Assembly (NCBI RefSeq): GCF_000502955.1
Contig: NZ_AYWO01000006.1
Span: forward strand, 177,851 to 217,144
DNA length: 39,294 bases
Direction: 5' to 3'
Source of the DNA: Mesorhizobium sp. LNHC252B00
GTDB lineage: Bacteria; Pseudomonadota; Alphaproteobacteria; Rhizobiales; Rhizobiaceae
Position numbers and translations under genes: made by a program. Of this stretch, positions 6,726 through 15,911 are shown piece after piece. The notes under the pieces were generated by a model. The model searched no databases, was not told where the DNA came from, and saw only the letters and a program-made list of their open reading frames with translations. How positions within the stretch are numbered: the stretch's first letter is position 1; each line of letters begins with the position of its first letter.

Positions 6726-9053
6726 TCAATTGTGCTCAATCTCGGTCCCCTTGATGGAAACATTGCCCGAAGCCTTGATGTTGATCTTGCCCGACCCGAC
6801 CACCGATATGTCCTTGCCTTCGATCGAGATGGTGCCGTCGCTTTTCATCGAGATCGCGGCGGAGCCGCATTTGATAGCGATGGAATCGCCGGCCTCGATT
6901 ATCAGCGTCTTGCCCACCTTGATTTCGCTGCCTTCTTTGACATCGACAAGGCTACCCTTGGCGATGTTGAGCGCCCGCGAACCGTTGACGTTGGTGACGT
7001 CGTCCTCGGCGACCTTGGAGCTGCGCCCCTTGCCGACCTCCGTTATGTGGGCCCCGGCCACATTGAAGTTCTGATCGCCGCCGACCTTCACCGTCTGGTC
7101 CGACTTGACGGTCCAGCTGTCACTCGCCCCGATGTCGTGGGTCTGTCCCAGCACCACGCTGACAGAACGGGTCGCGCCGATGCTGTTGGTCTGAACGCCG
7201 CCGACGCTGCGGGTCTCGGCGGCGCCCACTTTGTCGATGCGAGCGGCGCCCACCGTAACGGTTTGGACAATCCCCACCGTCTGAGAGTGATTGGCGTCGA
7301 TGTTCTCCGTCGAGTTCGACACGACATGGATGATCTCGTTGGCCATGACCGTCAGCGAACGGTCCTTGCCCACCGTCTCGGTGTCGTTCGAGCCGATGTT
7401 CGTCGTCTGGTCGACGCCGACCCTGACCGTCTTGTTGTTGCCGACGTCCTCGTCGAGGTTGTGGCCGACGGAATGCTTGGCATCGTGGTCGATGCGGTCG
7501 GACTGGTCGTGCTGGACCAGCTTGGCGCGGTCATGCTTGATCAGAAGGTGATGGTCCTTCTGCGCCTGGAAGTTGACCAGTTCGGAGCCGGCCTTGTCCT
7601 CGAACATCAGCTCGTTGTAGCCGCCACCGCCTTTGGAGGAGTCCGACTTCCAGCCCGATTGGGTGGCGCTGCCCGGCAGGCCGTAGGGCGGCATCTGCGA
7701 GGCGTTGTAGACTCGGCCGGTGATGATCGGCAGGTCCGGGTCACCTTCGATGAAGTCGACGATCACCTCCTGACCGATGCGCGGTATCTGAATGAACCCC
7801 CAGCCACTGCCGGCCCAGGTCTGCGAGACCCGCACGAAGCAGGAACTGTTCTGATCCTTCTTGCCCAGACGGTCCCAATGAAATTGCACCTTCACACGCG
7901 CGTATTTGTCGGTGAATATTTCCTCGCCGGATGGGCCGACCACCGTCGCCGTCTGGGGGCCTCGCATGATCGGCCGTGGCGTGATCCGCGGCGGACGATA
8001 GGGCAAGGCGGTCGGCGCCACGCCGAGGATCACTTTGAAGTTCTCGCTGTCGACGTCGGCATGGGCTCTGTAGCCCGGGTCGAACAGCCTGTATTCGGCG
8101 CTGACCACCAGATATTCCTGGTTCTGGTCTTCGCGTGGAAAGCTGTCCAGCTTGAACGTGCAGCCAGAATAGAGGCCGCGCACAGTGCCGACAGCGGCGA
8201 TGCGCTGATGGACGGCCTGGATTTCCTCGCGCCGGATCGCGGCCAGGCTGTCTCCCCGGCCCGTTTCGAGATGCGCGCCGGGCTGGCGGTAATTCTCTCC
8301 GGCGGCCAGTTTGTGACTGAACGGCTGGGCCGACTTGGCCATCAGGTCGGCGCCGGGCTTCGTGAAATCATAGTCGGTGTGGGCATAGGCGCCTGGGCGC
8401 ACCGAACTGCCCGGAATCCATTCGGTGATGTATTCGACATCACGCCGGGAACCCTGACCTTCAAGGTTATAGAGCACTTTCTCGTAGCCCGGCGCAGGCC
8501 TCAGCTTGCTCATTGCATCGGCCAGGACAAGCGTGTGCTTGCCCTCGTCATGCTCGAAGAAATACAGGATGCCTTCATGCTCGAGCAGCCGCTGGACGAA
8601 ATCCAGATCGGTCTCGTCGTACTGCACGCAATATTCGCGCGGAGGGTAGGACCCCTGCAGGCGCAGGTCGAATTCCGCCGTGCTGTATCTCTTGAAGACG
8701 TCCTTGACGATGTCGATGACGCTCTTGTTCTGGAAAATACGGCAATCGGTGGTGTTGCCGAGAAACCAGAGCCACGGCCTGACGACCGCTTCATAATATG
8801 CCAAATGGTCCTCGAGCCGGGTGAGCCGGAACTCGGACACGATGCCGCTGAACCAACGTTTCGGATCGGATTCACCTTCGATCGATAGCGGGCCACCTAG
8901 CATCTTCAGCGGATCGATATCGGTGTCCGTGCTGACGAACCCGACCGTATAGGCAAAACAACGGCTGATCTCATCGCGCCCGACAAGATGCGTGAACGTC
9001 AACAGCTCGGAGCCAACCGGTGTCTGCACCACCGTGGCACGTTCATTCGGCAT
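6726..9053 (-). CDS. vgrG: VgrG (TssI) T6SS spike protein
   Basis: A 775-residue VgrG. It contains the gp27/gp5-like core: FTHLVGRDEISRCFAY at the N-terminus, VQYDETDLDFVQRLLEHEG near residue 150-170, then the OB domain with YARVKVQFHWDR and the hallmark WGFIQIPRIGQEVIVDF. After NELMFEDKAGSE comes a long beta-helical needle of about 200 residues built from short V-G/D-x-T repeats, ending in DGTISIEGKDI and NVSIKGTEIEHN. There is no obvious extra enzymatic domain. The C-terminal needle is the usual docking site for PAAR or DUF4150 tips, so the protein at 4079-5041 is a likely partner. The ribosome site AGGAGGGG lies just before the ATG. The 5-prime leader holds interleaved inverted repeats. 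Confidence 0.97.
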   Translation of the reverse strand: MPNERATVVQTPVGSELLTFTHLVGRDEISRCFAYTVGFVSTDTDIDPLKMLGGPLSIEGESDPKRWFSGIVSEFRLTRLEDHLAYYEAVVRPWLWFLGNTTDCRIFQNKSVIDIVKDVFKRYSTAEFDLRLQGSYPPREYCVQYDETDLDFVQRLLEHEGILYFFEHDEGKHTLVLADAMSKLRPAPGYEKVLYNLEGQGSRRDVEYITEWIPGSSVRPGAYAHTDYDFTKPGADLMAKSAQPFSHKLAAGENYRQPGAHLETGRGDSLAAIRREEIQAVHQRIAAVGTVRGLYSGCTFKLDSFPREDQNQEYLVVSAEYRLFDPGYRAHADVDSENFKVILGVAPTALPYRPPRITPRPIMRGPQTATVVGPSGEEIFTDKYARVKVQFHWDRLGKKDQNSSCFVRVSQTWAGSGWGFIQIPRIGQEVIVDFIEGDPDLPIITGRVYNASQMPPYGLPGSATQSGWKSDSSKGGGGYNELMFEDKAGSELVNFQAQKDHHLLIKHDRAKLVQHDQSDRIDHDAKHSVGHNLDEDVGNNKTVRVGVDQTTNIGSNDTETVGKDRSLTVMANEIIHVVSNSTENIDANHSQTVGIVQTVTVGAARIDKVGAAETRSVGGVQTNSIGATRSVSVVLGQTHDIGASDSWTVKSDQTVKVGGDQNFNVAGAHITEVGKGRSSKVAEDDVTNVNGSRALNIAKGSLVDVKEGSEIKVGKTLIIEAGDSIAIKCGSAAISMKSDGTISIEGKDISVVGSGKINIKASGNVSIKGTEIEHN

Positions 9054-9082
9054 GGGTCGTGCCCCTCCTGGACGCGGCCGCC

Positions 9083-9145
9083 AACGTGATGGATTTGAAG
9101 TTCCCGCTATATTAACAGCATCACGTTCAGGAACTTTTTAAATCC
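9083..9145. promoter_or_regulatory. Interleaved inverted repeats in the vgrG / FHA divergent region
   Basis: Two inverted repeats are interleaved rather than nested. Arm A, AACGTGATG at 9083-9091, pairs perfectly with CATCACGTT at 9119-9127. Arm B, GGATTTGAAGTTCC at 9091-9104, pairs imperfectly with GGAACTTTTTAAATCC at 9130-9145. The order A-B-A'-B' means that as RNA the two stems either exclude each other or form a pseudoknot; as DNA they could be paired operators. An AT-rich CTATATTAA lies at 9107-9115 between the arms. The element lies in the 251-base gap between the divergent vgrG and FHA genes, about 30 bases before the vgrG ATG. Confidence 0.5.
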
Positions 9146-9304
9146 GCCAAGCCAGGCCGTGGTGAGCCTACCACATGTTTCCCCGCCGGCCAAAGAGAGG
9201 CGGCGACAAGATCTTACCCATCGATTCAGGGGCTTGAAACGCCGCTGTCCTGTTTTACCTGCAAGCTGCTAGAATGGTGGAGTATTGATCGAGGGCGATC
9301 CTGG

Positions 9305-10348
9305 ATGTACGTCAGTCTGCAAATCAACAACGTCGATGCCTTGCCCGCTGGCACCTCGACCAATTACGCGGCGCGCGATCGCGGCTTCGAAATCGGACGC
9401 GATGGTTGTGACTGGACCTTGCCGGACCCCGACAAGTTCATCTCGGGTCGGCACTGCGAGGTTCGCTACGAGGCCGGCGCGTTCTGGCTGCACGATATCT
9501 CGCGCAACGGCACCTTCATCAATGGATCGACCCAGCGCATGACCAGCCCGCATCGGCTGGGCGATGGCGACCGGATGCTGATCGGCCGCTATATCGTCTT
9601 AGTGTCGATCGACGAGGAGCGCGCCACCGCAGGCAACCCCAGCCACGGTCAGACGCAGCGAGACATGCCGCTCGCGACAGGCCGGCCGCTGGAACTCGGC
9701 GAGGGGCCTTTCTTCGATTCCGCGCAGCAACGGTCCGGGCGGCGCGTTCCAGCCGTGCACTCCCCACCCCTGCCCTCAACCAGAGACGAGGTGTTGAGGG
9801 AGATTGCGATCGGAGCCGGCATTTCGCCGGAATTGCTTCAATTGCGCGACCGGCATGAAGTTGCAGCCGAAATCGGCGCGGTCCTGCGGGCCGTGGTCGA
9901 GGAACTTAGTTTGCTGCTGAAGGCGCGGGCGGCCGCGAAAATGCTGGCCAAGAGTACACAACGAACGATGATCAGCGCCGCGGACAATAATCCGCTGAAG
10001 TTCGTTCCAGGGACCGACGATATCCTCGAAATCATGTTTGCCCGACGCAGGGCCGGCTATCTTGATGCCAGGCGCAGTATCGAAGATGCATTCCGCGATC
10101 TCAAGACGCACGAATTCGCTACTTATGCCGCCATGCAAGCTGCGCTCTCCCGGCTGCTTGACGATCTGTCCCCCGAGTCAATCGGCAGGAAACTCCCGCC
10201 TACTTCGTTTACATCGAAGAAGAGCCAGGCCTGGGACGCCTATGTGGCGACGTGGCGGACCATGGAAGAGGCACATGAAAACGGCATGCTGGACATCTTC
10301 CTGGCGTATTTCAGCGAGGCCTACGCCAAAGCCGACAAGCAAAAATAG
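9305..10348 (+). CDS. tagH: T6SS FHA-domain protein (Fha/TagH)
   Basis: A 347-residue protein with an N-terminal FHA domain at about residues 25-100. It has the phosphothreonine-binding motifs EIGRD, SGRHCEVRY and SRNGTFING. A charged linker of about 60 residues follows. The C-terminal half has NPLKFVPGTDDILEIMF, ARRRAGYLDARRSIEDAF and the terminal SKKSQAWDAYVATWR segment, as in the VI_FHA (TIGR03354) family. Fha proteins read the phosphorylation state set by PpkA and PppA; in A. tumefaciens Fha binds Thr14-phosphorylated TssL and triggers Hcp secretion. TssL, TssM, PppA and PpkA follow on the same strand. The C-terminus has no membrane segment. Confidence 0.92.
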   Translation: MYVSLQINNVDALPAGTSTNYAARDRGFEIGRDGCDWTLPDPDKFISGRHCEVRYEAGAFWLHDISRNGTFINGSTQRMTSPHRLGDGDRMLIGRYIVLVSIDEERATAGNPSHGQTQRDMPLATGRPLELGEGPFFDSAQQRSGRRVPAVHSPPLPSTRDEVLREIAIGAGISPELLQLRDRHEVAAEIGAVLRAVVEELSLLLKARAAAKMLAKSTQRTMISAADNNPLKFVPGTDDILEIMFARRRAGYLDARRSIEDAFRDLKTHEFATYAAMQAALSRLLDDLSPESIGRKLPPTSFTSKKSQAWDAYVATWRTMEEAHENGMLDIFLAYFSEAYAKADKQK

Positions 10349-10651
10349 GCGATCCCAGGAAACGCACGGCGCGGCAGTCGGCGAAGAAAAGTCTCTCCGA
10401 CGCCCGGGACCCGGTTCCAATCGACAATTTCTGAGATTACGATCGGATACGACAGTTCGCCTAGCGGGTAAGACTCATTGACCTGGGGGTCTGCGGCAAA
10501 TGTCATGCTACGGCGGAATAGCGTTTTCTAGCCAATCCTCCTCCGGACACTGCCACGGCCGGCCGGGGCAGCCTTTCCTTTACCTGACCAGAAACCGTCT
10601 TGCGCCTGTCTCGCCCAATCGTAGGTCCCCAGCCAGCACGGACGATCGGCG
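10349..10651. other. Intergenic gap between FHA and tssL
   Basis: About 300 bases with no convincing coding frame. A TTGACC near 10469 could be a -35 element, but no matching -10 sequence is clear. A separate promoter for tssL-tssM is possible but not shown by the sequence. Confidence 0.4.
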
Positions 10652-12157
10652 ATGAGCTCGAAGGACGACCCCTTCGGCCTGGCGGGCAAGACCGTCATTC
10701 GCGCAAATCCGCGGCGCACGCAGAAATCGCCGCCAGCTCCTGAGCAACCCGTCGCGGGCGCAGACCAACCCTCTGGGGCCAAAGATTCAACCGTGTTCGA
10801 TCCTGGTGTCGTGCGGCCGCCGGGCTGGGCATCCGGAACCATAATCTATCAGGCTCCAGCCTTGGGTGCTGCGGCAGGCACCAGCTCTTCCGCCGCCGCG
10901 CCAAAGCCAGCCATCGAGCAGGCGATGCTGCTCGGCGCCGCCGACATCGTCAAATACACCGCGGCAAACCCTATTCTCGCCGCGGCGGCACCTTTGCTGA
11001 TGCTGCTCGGGCAGCTCAGGCTCATGCCGGTCGAAAGACAGGCGGAGCCACTGGCGGAACATGTCACCGAGGCGATTGAAAAATTCGACCGGACAGTGGA
11101 GAAGTCAGGCGTTGCCGAAGAGGATGCGCGGATTGCAAAATTCGCCCTCTGCGAAACCGTCGACGATCTCATCGGCAACCTGCCCTGGCCCAGGAGTGAC
11201 GACTGGGCGCAACACAGCATGCTGGGGCAGTTCTTTCACACCGAGCGCACCGGCACAGGTTTCTACGAAGCACTGAACAAGATACTGGCCAATCCCGAGA
11301 CGCACTGCGATCTGCTCGAACTGATGCATGCCTGCCTGTCGCTGGGTTTCGAGGGCCAGTATCGAGGCGTGAAGCGCGAAGACAACAATCTCGAGCGCGT
11401 TCGACGCGACGTCTACGAGACGCTTCGCTACTTCAGGGCGCATGCGGGTGAAGACATCTCGCCGCACTGGCAGGGCCTGGCAGCGACGATGGTACAGTCA
11501 TCGGCCCGCCTGCCGCTCTGGGTCGTCGCGGCAGCGGGATCGGCGCTGCTGACAGCGGCGTTCTTCGCATTGCGGGTCTTTATCAGCAATGAAGGCGACG
11601 CCGCCGCCGGTGAATTGCTGGCACTCAATCCATCGACGCCGATTGCCATCGAGCGCGCCAGCGTGGCGCCATTGGCCGAGCCGGCGAAACTCACCCCACC
11701 CACGGCCACCGGGCAGATCGACCGTATTCGTGCGGCGCTGGCCAAGGACGTCGAAGGCGGCGGGCTGACCATCGGCACGAAAGGCGACTTCATCGTGGTG
11801 GAAATCAACAATCTGCTGCTGTTTCAGTCCGGCAGGGCAGAGACGAAGCCGGAATTCCAGCCCATTGCCACCGACATCGCCGCGGCTCTGGATCACGAGC
11901 CTGGACCAATCCGGATCGTCGGCCACACGGATAATGTCAAACCGCGAAAGTCGAGCGCCTTCAAATCCAACTTCGACCTTTCCGTCGCCCGGGCGAAGGC
12001 CGTGGAAGCGTTGATGGCAGCGAAATTCAGCGATCCCTCGCGACTGACGGTCGATGGCAAGGGCGAGGACGAACCGGTCGCCGACAATGCGACGCCGGAA
12101 GGCCGCGCCAAGAACCGCCGTGTCGATGTGATGATCCCCAGGGAGGAAACATTGTGA
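10652..12157 (+). CDS. tssL: TssL (DotU/ImpK) with C-terminal OmpA domain
   Basis: A 501-residue inner-membrane protein. Residues 1-85 are a disordered cytoplasmic tail beginning MSSKDDPFGLAGKTVIR, with Thr at position 14. Residues 88-275 form the DotU domain (NPILAAAAPLLMLLGQLR, then FHTERTGTGFYE and LGFEGQYRG). One transmembrane helix lies near 286-308 (LPLWVVAAAGSALLTAAFFA). Residues 375-498 form an OmpA-like peptidoglycan-binding domain (IRIVGHTDNV, then GRAKNRRVDVMI). Thr14 coincides with the residue that PpkA phosphorylates in A. tumefaciens TssL to recruit Fha, and both kinase and Fha are encoded nearby. The next gene, tssM, starts 19 bases downstream. Family identity is certain; use of Thr14 here is inference. 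Confidence 0.95.
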   Translation: MSSKDDPFGLAGKTVIRANPRRTQKSPPAPEQPVAGADQPSGAKDSTVFDPGVVRPPGWASGTIIYQAPALGAAAGTSSSAAAPKPAIEQAMLLGAADIVKYTAANPILAAAAPLLMLLGQLRLMPVERQAEPLAEHVTEAIEKFDRTVEKSGVAEEDARIAKFALCETVDDLIGNLPWPRSDDWAQHSMLGQFFHTERTGTGFYEALNKILANPETHCDLLELMHACLSLGFEGQYRGVKREDNNLERVRRDVYETLRYFRAHAGEDISPHWQGLAATMVQSSARLPLWVVAAAGSALLTAAFFALRVFISNEGDAAAGELLALNPSTPIAIERASVAPLAEPAKLTPPTATGQIDRIRAALAKDVEGGGLTIGTKGDFIVVEINNLLLFQSGRAETKPEFQPIATDIAAALDHEPGPIRIVGHTDNVKPRKSSAFKSNFDLSVARAKAVEALMAAKFSDPSRLTVDGKGEDEPVADNATPEGRAKNRRVDVMIPREETL

Positions 12158-12176
12158 CGGCCCGTTGGAAGCACCC

Positions 12177-15100
12177 ATGACGCGTTGGCTGCTGCGGATA
12201 TTCAGCGTGACCGCGCTGGGCGGCTTCGCGGCGGCGGTGTGGTTTGCCGGCCCCTTGATCCGGTTCGCCGATAGCCGGCCGCTCGGACCTGCCTGGCTAC
12301 GCGCGACGATCATTGGTGTGATCGTGGCGACGCTGGCGCTTTTTTGCGGGCTGCGTTTCTGGCAGGCGAGGAAGGCGCAAAAAGCGCTCGAAACCGTCAT
12401 TGCGCACAATGACGACCGTGATGATAATGATGCGCGGGTGCTCGAAGCCCGCATGAATGAGGCCGTGGCGACGCTCAAACGGTCGAGCGGCAAGCGCAAC
12501 TTCCTCTACGAGATCCCCTGGTACGTGGTCATAGGCCCGCCGGGTGCCGGCAAGACAACGGCACTGGTCAATTCGGGTCTGAATTTTCCGCTTGCCGGTT
12601 CGGGAGACGCCCAACCGGTGGCTGGCATTGGCGGAACACGTGCCTGCGACTGGTGGTTCACCGACCAGGCCGTGCTGATCGACACCGCAGGACGCTACAC
12701 GACGCAGGATTCCAATGCCGAGAGCGACAAGAAGAGCTGGCTCGCCTTCCTGTCGCTGCTCAAGAAATACCGCGCCAGGCAACCGATAAACGGCGTCATC
12801 CTGGCCATCAGCCTTGCCGATCTGATGAGCTTCGACGATCAGCAGCTTGATGCCCACCTCACCGAGATACGCAGCCGGCTGAGGGAAATCCACGAGACGC
12901 TGAAAATCCAGTTTCCAGTTTATCTGCTTTTCACCAAGGCCGATCTTGTCTCCGGATTCATGGATTACTTCGGCGGTTTCGACGAGCCACGCAGGCGCAA
13001 GGTATGGGGCGCGACATTCCAGACCGCGGAGCGCGACAGGAACATGGCCGCCGGGGCCCCTGCCGAATTCGATGCGCTGGCAAAACGATTGGTAGACGAG
13101 ATGGCCGACCGCCTCCAGGAAGAGGCTGATCCGGTCACTCGCATCTCCATCTTCGGCTTTCCGGCACAGTTCGGCGCGCTGAGGAGTCGAATTACCAGTT
13201 TTGTCGCTAGCCTGTTCGATCCGACCCGAAGCCAGGTGAACGTCAGCCTGCGTGGACTGTATTTTTCGTCAGGCACGCAAGAGGGAACGCCTATCGATCA
13301 GGTGCTGGGCGCGATCGGCCGCAATTTCGACGGCAATTCCCGTCCGCACTTTTCCGGAACTGGCAAGAGCTTCTTTTTGCATGATCTGCTGACGGACGTC
13401 ATTTTTGCCGAATCCGGATGGGTTTCGTATGACAAATCGGCCGCAAGGCGTGCGGCGATCGCCAGACTTGGCGGCCTCGGCGCAATAACGCTGATCGCTG
13501 CCGCCGCACTGGGTACGCTCGCCCTGAGCTTTGCGGCCAACCGATCGCTGATAGCCTCCACAACTCTTGCCATGGGCCAGTATCGCGAGACGGCGGCCCC
13601 ATTGCTCAAGACGGCCACGGTTACCGATGTCGACCTTGAAAACGTCATCGGCCCGCTCGACCAGTTGCGCGATCTGCCGGCCGGGTTCGAAAACGGTGAC
13701 CTGCCGACACCGATCGAAGAGACGTTCGGCCTCAGTCAGCGTGAGAGACTTCTTTCGGCGTCCAAAACGGCCTATCGGCAGGGGCTGGAACGAATGTTCC
13801 GATCGCGCCTGCTGATCCAGGCCGAGCGGACGATCCAGGCCAAGATGGCCGATCCCGTCGCGCTCTACGAACCGTTGAAAATCTATCTGATGCTTGGCGG
13901 CAAGGCACCGAAGGTCGATGACGCCTTGATCGTTTCCTGGATGAAGCAGGATTGGGAGCAGAACCGCTATCCAGGCGAAAACAATCGCGAAGGACGCGAT
14001 CAGCTCGAAAAGCACCTGCGCGCCATGCTGGCATTGGACGACGCTTACGATCCCGTCTTCGAACTCAACCGGCCGCTTGTTGAAGCCGCTCAACGTTCTC
14101 TCGGGCGTATGAGCCTTGCCGATCGAGCTTCGGCTTTGATCAAGTCGGCGACATACGCGGCCGCGCTGGACGATTTTTCCGTATCCCAGAAAGGTGGGCC
14201 GGAAGCGCAGCTGCTGTTCGAGCGCATCGATGGCAGCGATCTGTCAGGGCTTCGTGTTCCCGGAATTTACACCCATTCCGGCTTCAACACCTTCTATCTT
14301 CGGCAACTTTCGCGCATTGCGCAGATGCTTGTCGACGAGCAGTGGGTTCTCGGCGGCGGCGGCGAACAAGGCGACATCAACCAGCAACTGCTCAAGCTCG
14401 GCCCCGAACTTCTCGATCGCTACGGGAAGGAGTTCGCGGCCGCGTGGAACGGCGTTCTCGACCAGTTGAAATTCAAGGCGATGCTGACGGACAAGCCGCA
14501 CTACATCGCCCTTTCAGCCGCTGCCTCCCCAAGCTCACCGATGAACCAGCTCTTTGCGGCGATCGCCAACGAAACAGCTCTAACGCGGGACCCAGGTGAC
14601 GGCAACGGTCCCGGCACCGAGATCGAAGCAGGCACGACTCAGAACCCGCCGCGCAACGCCGCGGATCTGGCCAAGGGCCTGGCCCGCATCGGCCTACAAA
14701 TCGCCAACGGCAAATCGCAAAGCCGCGCCGGCACGGGGGCCGCCGACGCACGGAACGTCAATCCAGGTGCAAACATCGAAGCGCAATTCAGACCATTCCA
14801 GGCCCTTGTGAACGGCCCTGCCGGACACCGCCCAATTGATGCCCTGACCCACAACTTCAGCGATATCTATCAGAGCCTGCAACTGGCGGCCGAAGTTCCT
14901 TCGCAGACGGAGCGCGTCAGTTCGAACCTGCAGCTACAGATAGCCACGCTTCGCGCCAATGTCTCACGCCTGCCCAAGCAACTCGGCCGGATGGTCAACG
15001 CGACGGCGGATGAGTTCGAAGAAAATGTCGCCGAAACCTCGGTGACCAACTTGAACCAGATACTCGACCAGACGGTGACGGCCCCCTGTGAAGCCGCGAT

Positions 15101-15743
15101 CAACGGCCGTTATCCCTTCGCCGGCGACGCCACCGAGGATGTTGCGATGGCGGATTTCGCGAAATTGTTCGCCCCGGGCGGCTTGCTGGACCGGTTCTTC
15201 GCACAAAATCTCGCATCGCTGATCGACATGACCGGCCAGGACTGGAGCTGGAAACAGGATGCGCGCTTTGGACGCGACCTGTCGAAATCGACCCTGAAAG
15301 ACTTCCAACTGGCCGCGGAAATCCGCAGCGCCTTCTTCCCATCGGGCGGTTCGGTGCCTTCGGTCAGCATCACTTTCACACCATTCTCACTGAACGGCGA
15401 TGCCGATACGGCGATACTCGATGCCGACGGCCAGATCGTCCAGAGCAACCAGACCGGCAACGCGCCAAGTGCGGTCACCTGGCCGGGCGGTACGGCTTCC
15501 GCGTACGCCAGCCTAAGCCTGACACCGGAAATGCCAGGCCGCGAATCCGCGATCAAGTTCGAAGGGCCGTGGGCCCTGAAACGGCTTCTGGACAAGGCTG
15601 CCGTCACCGGCGACGACAGCAGCATGCAAGCGCGCTTCGTGATCGGCGGACGCGACGTTTCTTATACGCTCCAGACAGGCTCAGGCTCCAACCCCTTGTT
15701 CCTCCCCGCGCTTTCCGGGTTCAGCTGTCCCAAGGCGTTTTGA
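12177..15743 (+). CDS. tssM: TssM (IcmF), complete
   Basis: A 1188-residue IcmF protein of the T6SS trans-envelope complex. Two N-terminal membrane helices (about residues 5-30 and 42-62) are followed by a cytoplasmic GTPase-like domain with an intact Walker A, GPPGAGKTT (residues 120-128), and IDTAGRYTTQ as the switch region. A third helix lies near residue 430-450 (ITLIAAAALGTLALSF). The large periplasmic domain ends with RYPFAGDATEDV, DFAKLFAPGGLLDRFF and FSCPKAF. ATG 12177 was taken over an in-frame TTG at 12165. It follows tssL by 19 bases. This is the second TssM in the window; the fragment at 1-1433 is a diverged paralogue. Confidence 0.96.
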   Translation: MTRWLLRIFSVTALGGFAAAVWFAGPLIRFADSRPLGPAWLRATIIGVIVATLALFCGLRFWQARKAQKALETVIAHNDDRDDNDARVLEARMNEAVATLKRSSGKRNFLYEIPWYVVIGPPGAGKTTALVNSGLNFPLAGSGDAQPVAGIGGTRACDWWFTDQAVLIDTAGRYTTQDSNAESDKKSWLAFLSLLKKYRARQPINGVILAISLADLMSFDDQQLDAHLTEIRSRLREIHETLKIQFPVYLLFTKADLVSGFMDYFGGFDEPRRRKVWGATFQTAERDRNMAAGAPAEFDALAKRLVDEMADRLQEEADPVTRISIFGFPAQFGALRSRITSFVASLFDPTRSQVNVSLRGLYFSSGTQEGTPIDQVLGAIGRNFDGNSRPHFSGTGKSFFLHDLLTDVIFAESGWVSYDKSAARRAAIARLGGLGAITLIAAAALGTLALSFAANRSLIASTTLAMGQYRETAAPLLKTATVTDVDLENVIGPLDQLRDLPAGFENGDLPTPIEETFGLSQRERLLSASKTAYRQGLERMFRSRLLIQAERTIQAKMADPVALYEPLKIYLMLGGKAPKVDDALIVSWMKQDWEQNRYPGENNREGRDQLEKHLRAMLALDDAYDPVFELNRPLVEAAQRSLGRMSLADRASALIKSATYAAALDDFSVSQKGGPEAQLLFERIDGSDLSGLRVPGIYTHSGFNTFYLRQLSRIAQMLVDEQWVLGGGGEQGDINQQLLKLGPELLDRYGKEFAAAWNGVLDQLKFKAMLTDKPHYIALSAAASPSSPMNQLFAAIANETALTRDPGDGNGPGTEIEAGTTQNPPRNAADLAKGLARIGLQIANGKSQSRAGTGAADARNVNPGANIEAQFRPFQALVNGPAGHRPIDALTHNFSDIYQSLQLAAEVPSQTERVSSNLQLQIATLRANVSRLPKQLGRMVNATADEFEENVAETSVTNLNQILDQTVTAPCEAAINGRYPFAGDATEDVAMADFAKLFAPGGLLDRFFAQNLASLIDMTGQDWSWKQDARFGRDLSKSTLKDFQLAAEIRSAFFPSGGSVPSVSITFTPFSLNGDADTAILDADGQIVQSNQTGNAPSAVTWPGGTASAYASLSLTPEMPGRESAIKFEGPWALKRLLDKAAVTGDDSSMQARFVIGGRDVSYTLQTGSGSNPLFLPALSGFSCPKAF

Positions 15744-15799
15744 GATGGGGATGATCTGCTGAGCATGGTGCCGATCCGCAGACCACATACGGTCAAACC

Positions 15800-15828
15800 T
15801 TGGTTTTCCTTAGTTTTCGATACTTTAA
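15800..15828 (+). promoter_or_regulatory. Candidate sigma-70-type promoter for pppA-ppkA
   Basis: TTGGTT (15800-15805), 17 bases, then CTTTAA (15823-15828) lies in the AT-richer middle of the 168-base gap between tssM and pppA. It would give a leader of roughly 75 bases. The match to the rhizobial consensus is moderate. Confidence 0.35.
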
Positions 15829-15911
15829 TGTTCGAGCCTGTGGCAAAGTGGCGCGAGCGAGCGTCCAAAGGTGCGCCGCAGAAGGACGCTTGAAAAGCGC
15901 TTGGTGGCAAA

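Noticed and set aside
6570..8888. A 772-codon open frame on the + strand, antisense to vgrG
   Set aside because: It mirrors the repetitive vgrG needle codons in the opposite strand, shows no family motif, and vgrG itself is unambiguous on the minus strand.
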